The notes beneath the pieces are model-generated. The model did not search any database. It was given only the letters and a program-made list of their open reading frames with translations, and had not been told where the DNA came from. From Ostreococcus mediterraneus (Eukaryota > Chlorophyta > Mamiellophyceae > Mamiellales > Bathycoccaceae), in NCBI GenBank assembly GCA_012295225.1, contig WMKK01000011.1, positions 257,928-321,927 on the forward strand: DNA of 64,000 bases, read 5' to 3'. Positions 1 to 10,845 of the stretch are shown here, piece by piece. The translations under genes were made by a program, and so were the position numbers. Every line of letters begins with the position of its first letter. Within the stretch, counting starts at the first letter, position 1.

Positions 1-1623
1 GCCAGCGGTCGCCGTGAAAGCGCCGCCAGTCGACGTCGACGCGCTCGCATCAAACGCATTCAACGTAAGCGCTTGACCACTCTCAGATGCAATGGACACC
101 GCGCCGGCCGCGTCCCAGCTCACACGAGAATCCGAACCTTGCTGAAGAGTCAACGTCCCAGAGTTTGCAACCGTGTCTGACTTAATCAATACGTTACCAG
201 CTGCAGTCACGGATACGTCGTCCCCAGAAGTCAACACAATGTCGCCCGCGCCAGTAGTCGTCACCGTCACGTTCTGCCCGTTAGCAGCGGTGATATCCAC
301 AGCACCCGAAGCGTCGGCGTTGAATCGTACATCGCTGGACGCCGCGCCCTGGCGCAGCGAGATGGGCACCGTCGTCGTCGCGCTCCCAATGTACACGGCC
401 GTCGCAGTCGTCGGTGCGAGTATCAAATGTTGCTGACTCCCGCCAGCCCCGGCGTCTATCGTGAGCGTGCTCGTCGGGGATGTGGCGTCTTCAGTGTCCA
501 ATCCTGTGATCGTTGGCGAGCGAACTTCTTGTTGAAACATCCCGTCCTGCAATGTAGAGATGTTTACGTAGCTCGAATACGTCGAAGCGTACACCAAGCT
601 GCTCGTCGTGACCAAGTCGCCGTGCACGGTGACGTCTCCAAAGATGTCGGTTTGCACTTGTTTGTTCGCGCTCTCGCCGATGCGGACGAACGATGCCGTA
701 TTCGGCGCAATGTGCACGACGCCCTCGTAAGTAGACGCCAAAGTCGTGCTGTCCCCAGCATCGATGACGACATCGCCGCCTGTGCCAGATGCGGACGTGC
801 CACCGCGAAGATACAACGCACCACCATTGCCCGCGGCAGCGGATCCCGCTTCTACTGTGACGTCGCCGCCCGCGCCGGTGCCTCCAGTGCCACCTAATAT
901 CGTGACGGATCCTCCTTGAAATGTCGCGTTTGATCCGATGATGGCGAGCGCCCCGCCCGCGTTCGTACTCGGCGACGTTGGAGGCTGCCGTGTAATGGCG
1001 TAATATGTACTATCTGTCACCCCTAATAACAGCTCACCTTTAGTCGTAATCGAATCCGTATAGGTGTCGCCGAGAATCACGTCTCCGTCCACCGCTAAAT
1101 CCGCGGTAAAACTCGCGGCGGCGCTCACCGAAAGCGCTTCTTGTAAAACAAACTGATTTCCTGACCCAGAGCCAGTGCTCGAAACATCGCTATCAGAGAT
1201 TCTAAACCCAGTGCACGGGTGTTTCCCTGTAAACATTGTCGTCGTCGCGCGAAGTTTGTACGTGCTCGACAACGCGCCGTGTACGGAGATGTAGTAATAT
1301 CCACTCGACGGATTTGCAATGGTCACCGAATCCGCGGCGTTACCAGCATTACTACTCGAATGCTCGTACGAACTCGTCGTCGGCTGCCCGCTCCGAGATA
1401 CATATAGATTCGCATCACCATTACTCGTCGTCAGCTCCAACGTCAGCGGCTGCGCCGATTCAGCGCACGCCACGTTCATTTTATAATACTTGTACGTCCC
1501 GGACGAAACGAACCCGTTACGTGCCACACCCTTCGTGAGCGCCGTCGACGCCGACGCACACCTCACCCACCCATGCACCAACGGCATCGCCAACATAATA
1601 ACCATCCGCGACATACGCCCCAT
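1..1623 (-). CDS. secreted PPC-domain, Gly-rich repeat protein (partial, runs off left edge)
   Basis: The complement strand stays open for 541 codons from an ATG at 1623 to base 1, so the C-terminus lies outside the window. The start is followed by a short hydrophobic stretch (MVIMLAMPLVHGW) that could be a signal peptide. Residues about 35-110 resemble a bacterial pre-peptidase C-terminal (PPC) domain: GTYKYYKMNV, then TLELTTSNGDANLYVSR, then a SGYYYISVHG beta-strand end. From about residue 190 the chain is rich in repeats of the type GGxVxI-x-GG (GGDVTVEAGSAAAGNGGALY), which suggests stacked beta-strands like those of adhesins or tail fibres. An alternative in-frame ATG at 1845 would add 74 low-complexity residues; I prefer 1623 because it puts the hydrophobic segment at the N-terminus. 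The likely role is a cell-surface or secreted protein. PPC domains are mostly bacterial, so the origin is of interest. The exact function is unknown. Confidence 0.7.
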   Translation of the reverse strand, partial: MGRMSRMVIMLAMPLVHGWVRCASASTALTKGVARNGFVSSGTYKYYKMNVACAESAQPLTLELTTSNGDANLYVSRSGQPTTSSYEHSSSNAGNAADSVTIANPSSGYYYISVHGALSSTYKLRATTTMFTGKHPCTGFRISDSDVSSTGSGSGNQFVLQEALSVSAAASFTADLAVDGDVILGDTYTDSITTKGELLLGVTDSTYYAITRQPPTSPSTNAGGALAIIGSNATFQGGSVTILGGTGGTGAGGDVTVEAGSAAAGNGGALYLRGGTSASGTGGDVVIDAGDSTTLASTYEGVVHIAPNTASFVRIGESANKQVQTDIFGDVTVHGDLVTTSSLVYASTYSSYVNISTLQDGMFQQEVRSPTITGLDTEDATSPTSTLTIDAGAGGSQQHLILAPTTATAVYIGSATTTVPISLRQGAASSDVRFNADASGAVDITAANGQNVTVTTTGAGDIVLTSGDDVSVTAAGNVLIKSDTVANSGTLTLQQGSDSRVSWDAAGAVSIASESGQALTLNAFDASASTSTGGAFTATAG

Positions 1624-2381
1624 CGCATCGCCGCCATCGCGCCGCCCCCGTCGCCACCGCCTCCGTCGCGGCGTCGACGCCCTCGCGCTCGATAACCGCC
1701 GCGCGTCGCTCGCCGACCCATCACCCACGCCTCCACCACCATCCACCGCCGTCGCCGGCGTCACCAAACCCAGCGCGCGCACACACACCATCGCGCGCTC
1801 GGTCGCGTCCTCGATCGCGCGCGCTGTCGCGCCAATCGTCGTCATCGTCGCCTCCGAGACGCGAGCAACAGAGAGATTACACACCACCACCAGAGCTCGT
1901 TCGCGCGCCTTTGCGTTCGCGCGTTCGCGCGTTTTTCGATCGCGATTGCGCACTCGAACGCGTCCGTGCGCCCGTTACGTCGTTCGCGCGTGCGAATGCG
2001 CGTCTGTGCGTCGCGCGTCGTGCGTCGCGCGTATGGCGCGGCCGCGGCCTTGCATTCAAAAAAAAACACTGGTATTTACGTTGGTGGCGACATTAGGGTT
2101 TATGCGCGTCCGAGTCGCGCCCATGGCTCGTAATGCACGCATGCGCATGGGCATGTGAGTGATATTAGCGTTCCACGTGCGTGAGTGTCGGTCGATCTAA
2201 ACTTCGCGGGGGCTATACCATCGTACTGGGTACGTTATAAGCAGATGTCATAGACATGTATGTGTCAGGTACATGGTTTCGTGCGATAAAAACACAGTAT
2301 TTAGAGGGTTTAACTGTTCCAGTACGATATGGCTTTGCTCCGTCGACACGCGCGCGCGCGCGGCGGCGCCAGTGCGCGACG
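1624..2381. other. divergent upstream region between PPC-domain gene and BRR2
   Basis: No convincing gene lies here. The part to 1845 could code if the longer start of the left-hand gene is used. The rest is GC-rich simple sequence (GCGCGTTCGCG-like runs at 1900-2000), followed by a more mixed stretch with an A-run at 2059-2066 and an AGGGTTT telo-box-like motif at about 2095-2101. It probably holds the promoters of the two divergent genes. Confidence 0.4.
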
Positions 2382-5300
2382 ATGGGCGTCGACCGCACGC
2401 CGCGCGACGGCGGCGCCGAAGCCGCGGCGAGGTACAGACAGTATGAATACAAAGCGGTGCGTGTGCGCGTGACGTGACGGCGATGCGCGCGATGGCGACG
2501 ACGCGAACGACGCGCGGTGTAGAGATCGGCATCATCGGTGCGGTGGGAATCGCCGCGGTCGCGCGCGCGGGGGTCGCGGCGCGCGCGCGCGCGTGTTTCG
2601 GGTTGGTGACTGACGATGCGTGCGTTGGTGTCTGTGTCGTGTGTGTGTGCGTAGAATGCGTCGTTGGTGTTGGAGACGGATCGGAAGAACCGTAGTTACG
2701 GCGAACCGACGGGGACGGCGGAGTCGTTGCAGGGAAAGATCGACGCGCGGCAGTTTGGTGACCGCGCGCGAGGGTCGACCGCGGATGAGTTGAAAGAGAA
2801 GAAGGATAAAGCGGCAAAGCGGAGAGAGGATAAACGCGCGCGAGGAGAGGCTGATGATGATGGTTTCGGGGTTGGAAAGAGGAGCCGGAACGCGGGCGGG
2901 AAGACCTCCGTGTTGAGCGGTAACGAGAGCGGGTTGTACAAGCCAAAGACGCGAGAGACTCGCGCCGCGTATGAAGGGTTGTTGAGTGTTTTACAAGGCG
3001 TTTTCGGTGATCAGCCGCATGACGTCATGCGTGGTGCCGCGGATGAAGTGCTCGCGGTGCTCAAGGAGGAGGGTAAAACGGAGCGCGACAAGCAAAAAGA
3101 GGTTGAGAAGCTCATGGGTGAGTTGACCACCGAGCGTTTTGCGCAAATGTGCGCCATAGGTAAACTCATCACAGACTTTTCTTTGCCGGGTGAGGGCGGT
3201 GAAGGCGCTGGGGATGAAATTGACGATGACATTGGCGTCGCCGTCGAGTTTGAAGAGGAAGAGGAGGAGGAAGATTCAGACGTCGACGAGGTCCTCGAAG
3301 CTTCGGATGCCGATGACGACGATCAGGGCGACGAAGGTGATGATTTGAACGCCGCTGTTGGTGGCATGATGGGCGATGACGACTACGTTCCACGCGAAGA
3401 TCACGGGTTGAACCCGTCCGACATTGACGCGCACTGGTTGCAACGTTGCGTAGCGAGAGCGTTTGGGTACACGGACTCTGATGCTGCGGAAAGTTTGCGG
3501 TTATCGGACGAAGTTCTCGGTGTTCTCGCCCTTGACGACGCTCGTGAATGTGAGAATGCGCTCGTGTCTTTGTTGGACTTTGACAAATTCGATTTGATCA
3601 AGGTGCTTTTGAAAAATAGGTTGAAGATTGTCTGGTGCACCAGGTTGGCGCGCGGCCAAAGCGCAGAAGAGATTGCTGATATCGAGGCGCAGATGAAGGC
3701 TGACCCCGTTGCATCCAACATTTTAGCTGCTGTGCGAGGAACACGCGCGTCTGCGCGCGAACGTCAGACTGCGACGGAGCAAAAGATTCGTGAAGAAGCG
3801 CGCAAGCTTCGGGGCGAAGTCGCCGAAGCTCGCGCGCAGGATACTGGCGTCGCCGTGGCAGCTGGTCGACAGCTTTTGGAACTTGACGCACTCGCTTTTG
3901 CACAAGGCTCGCATTTCATGAGTAACAAGCGATGTGAACTTCCGCCCGGTTCATTCCGAAGCGCCAAGAAGGGATACGAGGAGGTGCACATTCCCGCGCT
4001 GAAACCAAAACCTTTCAACGATGACGAAGCGCTTCGCCCAATCGAAGAGATGCCTGAATGGGCGTGGCCTGCGTTTGAAGGTATGAAGAGTTTGAACCGT
4101 ATTCAAAGCCGCGTGTACGAATGCGCGTTGCTTTCACCCGAGAACATGCTTTTATGTGCGCCAACTGGCGCGGGTAAAACAAACGTCGCGATGATGACCA
4201 TTTTACACGAAGTTGGTTTACATCGTCGGCGAGATGGAAGCATCGATACTTCGGCGTTTAAGATTGTGTACGTGGCTCCCATGAAAGCTCTTGTCGCAGA
4301 AATTGTGGGCAACTTGAGTAATCGTTTGAAATCGTTTGGTATCAAAGTGCGCGAGTTGACTGGGGACGTTTCACTCAGCAAGGCGGAGATTGAGGAAACG
4401 CAGATCATCGTGACCACGCCCGAGAAGTGGGATATCATCACGCGCAAGTCCGGCGACCGATTGTACACTCAACTCGTCAAACTTCTCATTATTGATGAAG
4501 TGCACTTGTTGCACGACGATCGCGGTCCAGTGCTCGAGTCAATTATCGCGAGAACAGTGCGCCAAGTGGAAACCACCCAGGAGATGGTTCGCTTGGTTGG
4601 CTTGTCTGCGACGCTACCAAACTTTGAGGATGTCGCGACGTTCATGCGCGTTCACCCGGAAAAAGGTTTACACGTCTTTGACAACTCGTTCCGCCCGTGC
4701 CCGTTGCAACAGCAATACATTGGCGTTACGGTGAAAAAGCCATTGCAACGCATGCAGTTGATGAACGAAATTTGCTACGAAAAGGTCATGGAAAGCGCGG
4801 GAAAAAGCCAAGTGCTTGTTTTCGTTCATAGTCGCAAAGAAACGGCGAAGACCGCCAAGGCGCTTCGCGATTTAGCGATGGAAAACGAGACTCTCGGACG
4901 TTTTATGCGCGACGATTCGGCCAGCCGTGAAATTTTGCAAACGGAGTCCGAAACGGTGAAGAGCTCTGAACTGAGAGATCTTTTACCGTACGGTTTTGCG
5001 ATTCACCACGCCGGTATGAGCCGCGCTGACCGTACACTCGTTGAAGAGCTCTTTGGCGATGGCCACGTACAAGTGCTCGTGTCCACCGCGACGCTCGCAT
5101 GGGGTGTCAACTTGCCAGCGCACACCGTCATCATCAAGGGCACGCAAATTTACAACCCCGAAAAAGGTGGATGGGATGAGCTAAGCTTCCAAGACGTGAT
5201 GCAAATGATGGGTCGTGCCGGTCGTCCGCAGTTCGATACGTTTGGCGAAGGTATTATCATCACACAACACTCAGAATTACAGTATTACTTGTCACTCTTC

Positions 5301-8300
5301 AACCAGCAGCTTCCGATCGAATCTCAATTCGTGACCAAGCTGGCTGATGCATTGAATGCAGAGATTATTCTCGGTACGATTCAGAACGTCAGAGACGCCG
5401 TTATCTGGTTGGGCTACACGTACTTGTTTGTTCGCATGTTGCGCAACCCGACGCTGTACGGCGTCTCGATAGATGCGGTTGAAGACGACCCTGTTCTCGA
5501 ACAAAGACGTTCTGATTTAATTCATACTGCCGCGTCTCAATTAGACAAGAGTGGTTTGATTCGTTACGATAGAAGAAGCGGTGCCTTACAGGGCACTGAT
5601 TTAGGGCGCATTGCATCGACGTATTACGTATCTCACGGTACTCTTATGGCGTTCAATCAGCACTTGAAGCCGACGATGGGCGACATTGAGCTTTGTAGAT
5701 TGTTTTCGCTCGCTGAAGAATTCAAATACATTAGTGTGCGAGAAGAGGAAAAGATGGAGCTCGCCAAATTAGCGGAGCGAGTGCCCATTCCCGTCAAGGA
5801 GTCAATCGAAGAGCCGACGGCGAAGATTAACATTCTTCTGCAAGCGTATATTAGCAACATGAAGCTTGATGGGTTCGCTCTCATGGCTGATATGGTATAC
5901 GTCACGCAAAGCGCTGGTCGAATCTTGCGTTGTATTTTTGAGATTGTCCTCAAGAAGGGTTGGTCGCAACTCGCTGAAAAGTCATTGGCGTTGTGCAAGA
6001 TGTGCGCGCGACGAACGTGGGCGTCGCAGACACCTTTGCGTCAATTTCCGGCGATTCCGGTCGATGTTCTTCAAAAAATTGAGCGCAAGGATTTGAGCTG
6101 GGATCGGTACTATGATTTGAGTAGTCAAGAAGTTGGTGAGCTGATTCGATTGCCCAAATTTGGTAAGGCTTTGCATAGATTCATTCATCAAGTCCCGAGG
6201 TTGGAGCTTTCTGCGCACGTGCAACCCATCACGCGCTCGGTGCTCAAGATGGACTTGACGTTGCAGCCCGATTTCATTTGGGATGAAGCCGTGCATGGGT
6301 TCGTGCAAGGTTTCTGGATCATCGTCGAAGACAACGATGGGGAAACGATTCTGCATCACGAGTACTTTTTGCTCAAGGGGCACAACGCCGAAGAGGAGCA
6401 CGGAGTGTCGTTCACGGTGCCGCTTCTTGACCCACTTCCCCCGCAATATTTTATTCGTGTGATCAGTGACAACTGGCTAGGAAGCGACACGGTCATTCCC
6501 GTTTCATTCAAGCACTTGCTGTTGCCGGAGAAGAATCCGCCACCCACTGAGCTTTTAGATTTGCAGCCACTTCCGGTGAGCGCGTTGAAGGCGGATGGTT
6601 TTGACAAGTTATACGAAGGGCGTTTCACGCACTTCAACCCGATCCAAACCCAAGTGTTCCAATGTCTGTACAACAGCGATGAAAATGCACTCATCGGGGC
6701 GCCGACGGGAAGCGGTAAAACAGTGTGCGCTGAGTTTGCCATTATGCGCGCGTTATCGTCTGAGCGCGGTGGACGGTGTGTATACATGGCGCCTACGGCG
6801 ACTTTAGCAGATGAACGCTACGATGACTGGAATGCACGATTCGGTGGTATGGGCGTCGCAGTCACTAAGCTCACTGGTGAAACTACGAGTGATTTGAAGC
6901 TTCTTGAGAAAGGTGAAATTATTATTTGCACGCCGCAACAATGGGACGTCATCAGTCGTCGATGGAAGCAGCGTAAAAATGTGCAAACCGTTTCTCTCTT
7001 CATTGCGGATGAATTGCAACTCATCGGTGGTTCAATGGGTCCCACGATTGAAGTCGTTACATCACGTATGCGCTACATGTCGAGTCAGTTGGAAAAGCCG
7101 GTGCGCGTACTGGGATTGTGTACGTCGCTCGCGAATGCTCGTGACCTCGGCGAATGGCTCGGCGCGAGCTCTCACGGTTTGTTTAACTTCTCACCCGGCG
7201 TGCGTCCAGTGCCACTGGAAATTCATTTCCAAGGTGTTGATATCATCAACTTCGAAGCTCGAATGCAAGCCATGGCGCGCCCTGTATACGGGGCGATTGC
7301 GAACCACTGTCGCTCGTCAGAACCGACGATTGTTTTCGTACCGACTCGCAAGCACGCCAAACTCGCATCTCTCGATTTACTCGCCTTTGCCGCCGCTGAA
7401 GGAGATCCGAACAAGTTTTTACAAGTTGAAGAGGATGATTTGGAGCCTTATTTGGCTCAAATATCGGACGCGTCTGTGCGCCATGCGCTGACTTTCGGTG
7501 TCGCCCTCATTCACGAGGCGATGAACGAGAGAGAGCGCAAGGTTGTGGAGAAGGTTTTCGCCGTCGGTGCCGCATCGGTGCTCGTCGCCACGGCGCCCTT
7601 GGCGTGGGGTTTAACGACTCCGTGTAAACTCGTCGTCATCATGGGCACGCAGTACTACGACGCCGGTGGCGCTGGCGCCGCGGATTATCCCGTCACTGAC
7701 TTGTTGCAAATGATGGGGCGAGCTTCGCGACCGGGCATCGACGATGCCGGCGTGTGCTTACTTCTTTGTCACGCCCCGCGAAAGGAATATTACAAGAAAT
7801 TCTTGTTCGAGCCATTCCCGGTGGAATCGCACTTGGATCACTTCTTGCACGATCCCATGGTTGCTGAAATTGTCACGCGTACGATTGAAACCAAGCAAGA
7901 CGCCGTGGATTACATTACGTGGAGTTTCTACTACAGACGACTCACGCAAAATCCAAACTATTACAACTTGACGGGCGTATCGCATCGTCATCTGTCTGAC
8001 GCGCTTTCTGAGCTCGTGGAGTCCACATTGGGTGACTTGGAAGCCAGTAAGTGCATTAGCATTGAAGACGAAATGGATTGCGCGCCGCTCAACCTCGGGA
8101 TGATTTCAGCGTACTACTACATCACGTACACGACCATCGAGCTTTTCGCGGCGTCTCTCACGGCAAAGACCAAGCTCAAGGGTTTGCTTGAAATCGTTGC
8201 CGGTGCGACAGAGTTTGAATCTTTTGCCGTTCGTCCGGGTGAGGCGGATATGCTTCGACGCATTCTTAACCACGCCCCGATTACGCTCTCCAGTAGCAAA

Positions 8301-9089
8301 ACTACAGACCCGCACGTCAAGGTGGCGGCGCTTCTCCAAGCGTATTTCAGTCGCAGTTCTATTCATGGCGACTTCACACAAGACTTGCAAAAGATCTTAC
8401 CCGAAGCCACGCGTCTTTTACAAGCCATGGTGGATGTTATTTCGTCAAATGGTTGGCTCGGTCCGGCGCTCGCCGCCATGGAGTTGTCGCAAATGATGGT
8501 GCAAGCGATGTGGGACAAAGATCCAGCCGTGATGCAACTCCCGCACATCACCAAAGAAATTGGCCAACGTTGCCTCGATGCTGGTATCGAGGGCGTGTAC
8601 GACTTGATTGATATGGATGATGACGCCAGACGAGACTTGCTTCAACTGAGCGACGCGCAGCTCGAAGACGTCGCCGAAGCGGCGAATCGATACCCAAGCA
8701 TCGAGGTCGCCTTCGACGTCATTGATGCGGACAACATAGGCACTGGCGATGCGGTGGAAATAGTTGTCAATCTCGAACGCGACATAGACGGCGATCTCGG
8801 AGCGGTATTCGCGCCCAACTACCCGGGACGCAAGGAAGAAGCGTGGTGGCTCGTCGTCGGCGATGTCAAGTCGGGCGCGTTGCACGCTATCAAGCGCGTA
8901 TCGCTCGGTAAGAAGCAAAAGGTTAAACTCGAATTTAGCGCGCCGGAAGCCGTCGGGCAGCATGATTTGACGCTGTACTTTATGTGCGATTCGTACTTGG
9001 GATGTGATCAAGAATACGAGTTCGCGTTGAACGTAAAGGAGGGTGGCGACGACAGCGGCAGCGAGGACGCTGAAGACATGGAAAGTTGA
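2382..9089 (+). CDS. BRR2: Brr2-type U5 snRNP RNA helicase (two exons)
   Basis: This Ski2-like DExH helicase of the U5 snRNP unwinds U4/U6 and drives spliceosome activation in the nucleus. Exon 1 (2382-2456) encodes 25 residues ending RYRQYEYKA, the conserved N-terminal motif of Brr2. A 198-base GT-AG intron (2457-2654), with CTGAC near its 3' end, restores phase 0 at NASLVLETDR. Exon 2 (2655-9089) brings the total to about 2169 residues, the usual family length. The N-terminal part has the KPKTRETRAAYEGLLS and GDQPHDV blocks and acidic runs. Cassette 1 shows APTGAGKT (near residue 525), DEVH, SATLPN and QMMGRAGRPQFD. Cassette 2 has APTGSGKT but a degenerate DELQ box and QMMGRASRPG, as expected for the inactive second cassette. 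Each cassette is followed by a Sec63-type domain. The start is the ATG closest to the conserved N-terminus; an in-frame ATG at 2256 is less likely. Confidence 0.96.
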
Positions 9090-9527
9090 ATCCAACAACA
9101 ACAACACACACACAACACTTACAACAAGCTTTAATGCAATAATACCCCCTGTAGAACGTACACATTTGCTATGGATGACGCCTTGAAGACGCGACGAGTC
9201 CCCTTCTGCGCGTGAACATTCGAGACGTCGCGCGACACCCGTCGCACGCTCAACGAACGACCACGACGCTGACGCGGCGCCAAACCGACGTCGCATTGCA
9301 GGTGACGCGTGCGCCACGCGTCGTGACGCTCGCCGCACACATCACCCCCACCGCCGATGGCTCCCGCCGCCGATGTCAACGATGGCCCGGACGACTCGGC
9401 TTCGCCCGCTGCGCCGACATCCGTCGAGCCGACGCCGCGACTCAGCGCCGCCTCCAACGCGAAAAATCCAACGCTCGCACACGCGAGCTTCGCCGCCATC
9501 ACCACTGGCGATGCATACGACGCGTAG
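9090..9527 (+). other. gene remnant region upstream of MPP-beta fragment
   Basis: This is the left part of a 631-base interval between BRR2 and the methyltransferase gene. Two overlapping plus-strand frames are open. One runs 9212-9562 and includes DVALQVTRAPRVVTLAAHIT with GC-ending codons. The other starts at an ATG at 9357 and ends at a TAG at 9525-9527 (56 residues, MAPAADVNDGPDD..., Ser/Ala/Pro-rich). I recognise neither. The second frame is directly continuous with the peptidase fragment that follows, separated from it by that stop. Confidence 0.3.
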
Positions 9528-9704
9528 CGCATGAGCCGCGCCGAGTTGTTTGCTCGCATTGACGGTGTCAACGTGGAAACCGTCAAGGCGACGGCGTGGA
9601 AGTACATTCGCGACCAAGAGCGCGCTATTGCCGCCATTGGCCCGACCCAGTTTTTGCCCGATTACCTTTGGTTCAGAACGTCAACGTACAATATAATGTT
9701 TTAA
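9528..9704 (+). pseudogene. C-terminal fragment of mitochondrial processing peptidase beta subunit
   Basis: The plus strand reads RMSRAELFARIDGVNVETVK, then ATAWKYIRDQERAIAAIGPT, then QFLPDYLWFRTSTYNIMF and a TAA at 9702-9704. This matches the extreme C-terminus of MPP-beta (family pattern: LxxRIDAVDxxTVKRVAxKYIxD, then AIGP and LPDYxxFRxxTY). The rest of the roughly 450-residue M16 peptidase, including the zinc-binding HxxEH, is not in the window. In the same frame the codon just before R is a TAG, and the preceding sequence does not match MPP. It is therefore a truncated duplicate, or the last exon of a gene rearranged here. The reading frame itself is intact to its natural stop, so the duplication may be recent. 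It lies at the edge of the accessory block. Confidence 0.75.
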
Positions 9705-9720
9705 TGTCAGGACAAGTGAG

Positions 9721-10845
9721 CTAACGATTGAGGGGTATTTCGTCGTAGCATAGCATAGCATGAATCGCGCTCGACATCCATTGCGCGCATAAAATGGCCG
9801 GATATTGCATGCTGTCTTCCCGCGTCGCGCCGAGTGTCGGGTCGTCGTCTCCGTGACATCCACCGACGTGGCGGAAGTGTCGTCCGAAGACAAGCGACCA
9901 CAAACACTTGCGCCCATGCTTCTCCGCGCAAGACGCTTGAGGAAATCCGTACAAACTGTATATAGCCTTGGGGATATTTGTCCACCACGAGGACTGCTTC
10001 CGAAAATCGGCGCCCGCATTGCAGAGCGCTAAATCGACGAGTAGCGACTTCATCCCTCCTTGCATTATTGGTTGCGTTTTGAGGGCGTGCGAACCCGCTC
10101 CAGAACATTCAATAAGCCAAATGAGAGGACGAAGGTGTATGATGAGGGACATGCCCGATTGTGCGAGCCATGTCGCGTAAGTCAAATCACGCGCGTGATT
10201 GTGAGAATTCTTTTGCGGCGAGTACTCGGTGCACTCCGCCGCGAAATGCACAATGTGCCACCGCTTGACGTGAGCGAATCCCGCGCGTTTGATTTCACGT
10301 GAGAGCCAGGTTCGCCATTTCGTGACGTCTGCAACGATATCCGGCGTCCACGACTTTTGCCAGTCGATTGTGACGATTACGAAGGCGCCGCGCCACGGCT
10401 TTGGAACGCTCTCGCGCAACCATCGCGTCCAACTCTTCGTGCCGGACCCCACGTCCAGCACGTAGATCTTTCCCGCGAAGCGCGTTCTAAACGCCTTATG
10501 CCATGACAGCCTTCCATAGTCGTGCTTGCGTGCAAAATTCAGCGTCGGCATGGACGCTAAGCGCGCGGCGACACCCCACGGCGGCAACTGACCCGCCTTG
10601 CGCGCATTGTGCCCAAAGCTCGACAAGTGTTGACGAATCTTACGCAGCGTCGCCTCTGTGCTGCGTGCATTTTCGTGCCGCACGAAGTGCGGTGGAGCGT
10701 GCACGCTTGTGTCGGCCAGTACTTCCCGGCGTGCCAGAATCACAGCGCGCTCAACGTCGTACGACGACGCGAGCTTCGTCCAGCCGCCGCCGCACGCGTC
10801 GTCGTCGCCGTGCATGTCGACTAGATATAGACGCGTGAGCTCCAT
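9721..10845 (-). CDS. phage-type C5 cytosine DNA methyltransferase homologue, divergent
   Basis: This predicted protein of 374 residues begins MELTRLYLVDMHGDDD. An upstream in-frame ATG at 10932 would add 29 unconvincing residues. A Rossmann-like S-adenosylmethionine site is visible as YVLDVGSGTKSW (about residue 125), followed by VTIDWQKSWTPDIVADVTKW, which resembles the acidic strand that binds the cofactor ribose. The motif IV equivalent is AAECTEYS (Cys near residue 205), where the phage and aquatic-virus C5 methylases usually read PPCTEYS. The motif VI equivalent is LIECSGAG, followed by LKTQPIM, where the family has ENP and LRxxPxM. The candidate nucleophile Cys and motif VI Glu are kept, but the neighbouring Pro and Asn are replaced, so activity is uncertain. 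It ends at a TAA-type stop at 9721. The neighbours are accessory genes, which points to acquisition from a virus, phage or mobile element (inference). Confidence 0.62.
   Translation of the reverse strand: MELTRLYLVDMHGDDDACGGGWTKLASSYDVERAVILARREVLADTSVHAPPHFVRHENARSTEATLRKIRQHLSSFGHNARKAGQLPPWGVAARLASMPTLNFARKHDYGRLSWHKAFRTRFAGKIYVLDVGSGTKSWTRWLRESVPKPWRGAFVIVTIDWQKSWTPDIVADVTKWRTWLSREIKRAGFAHVKRWHIVHFAAECTEYSPQKNSHNHARDLTYATWLAQSGMSLIIHLRPLIWLIECSGAGSHALKTQPIMQGGMKSLLVDLALCNAGADFRKQSSWWTNIPKAIYSLYGFPQASCAEKHGRKCLWSLVFGRHFRHVGGCHGDDDPTLGATREDSMQYPAILCAQWMSSAIHAMLCYDEIPLNR

Noticed and set aside
9131-9637. 168-residue complement frame
   Set aside because: The plus strand reads the MPP-beta C-terminus over the same bases, so this is an antisense shadow.
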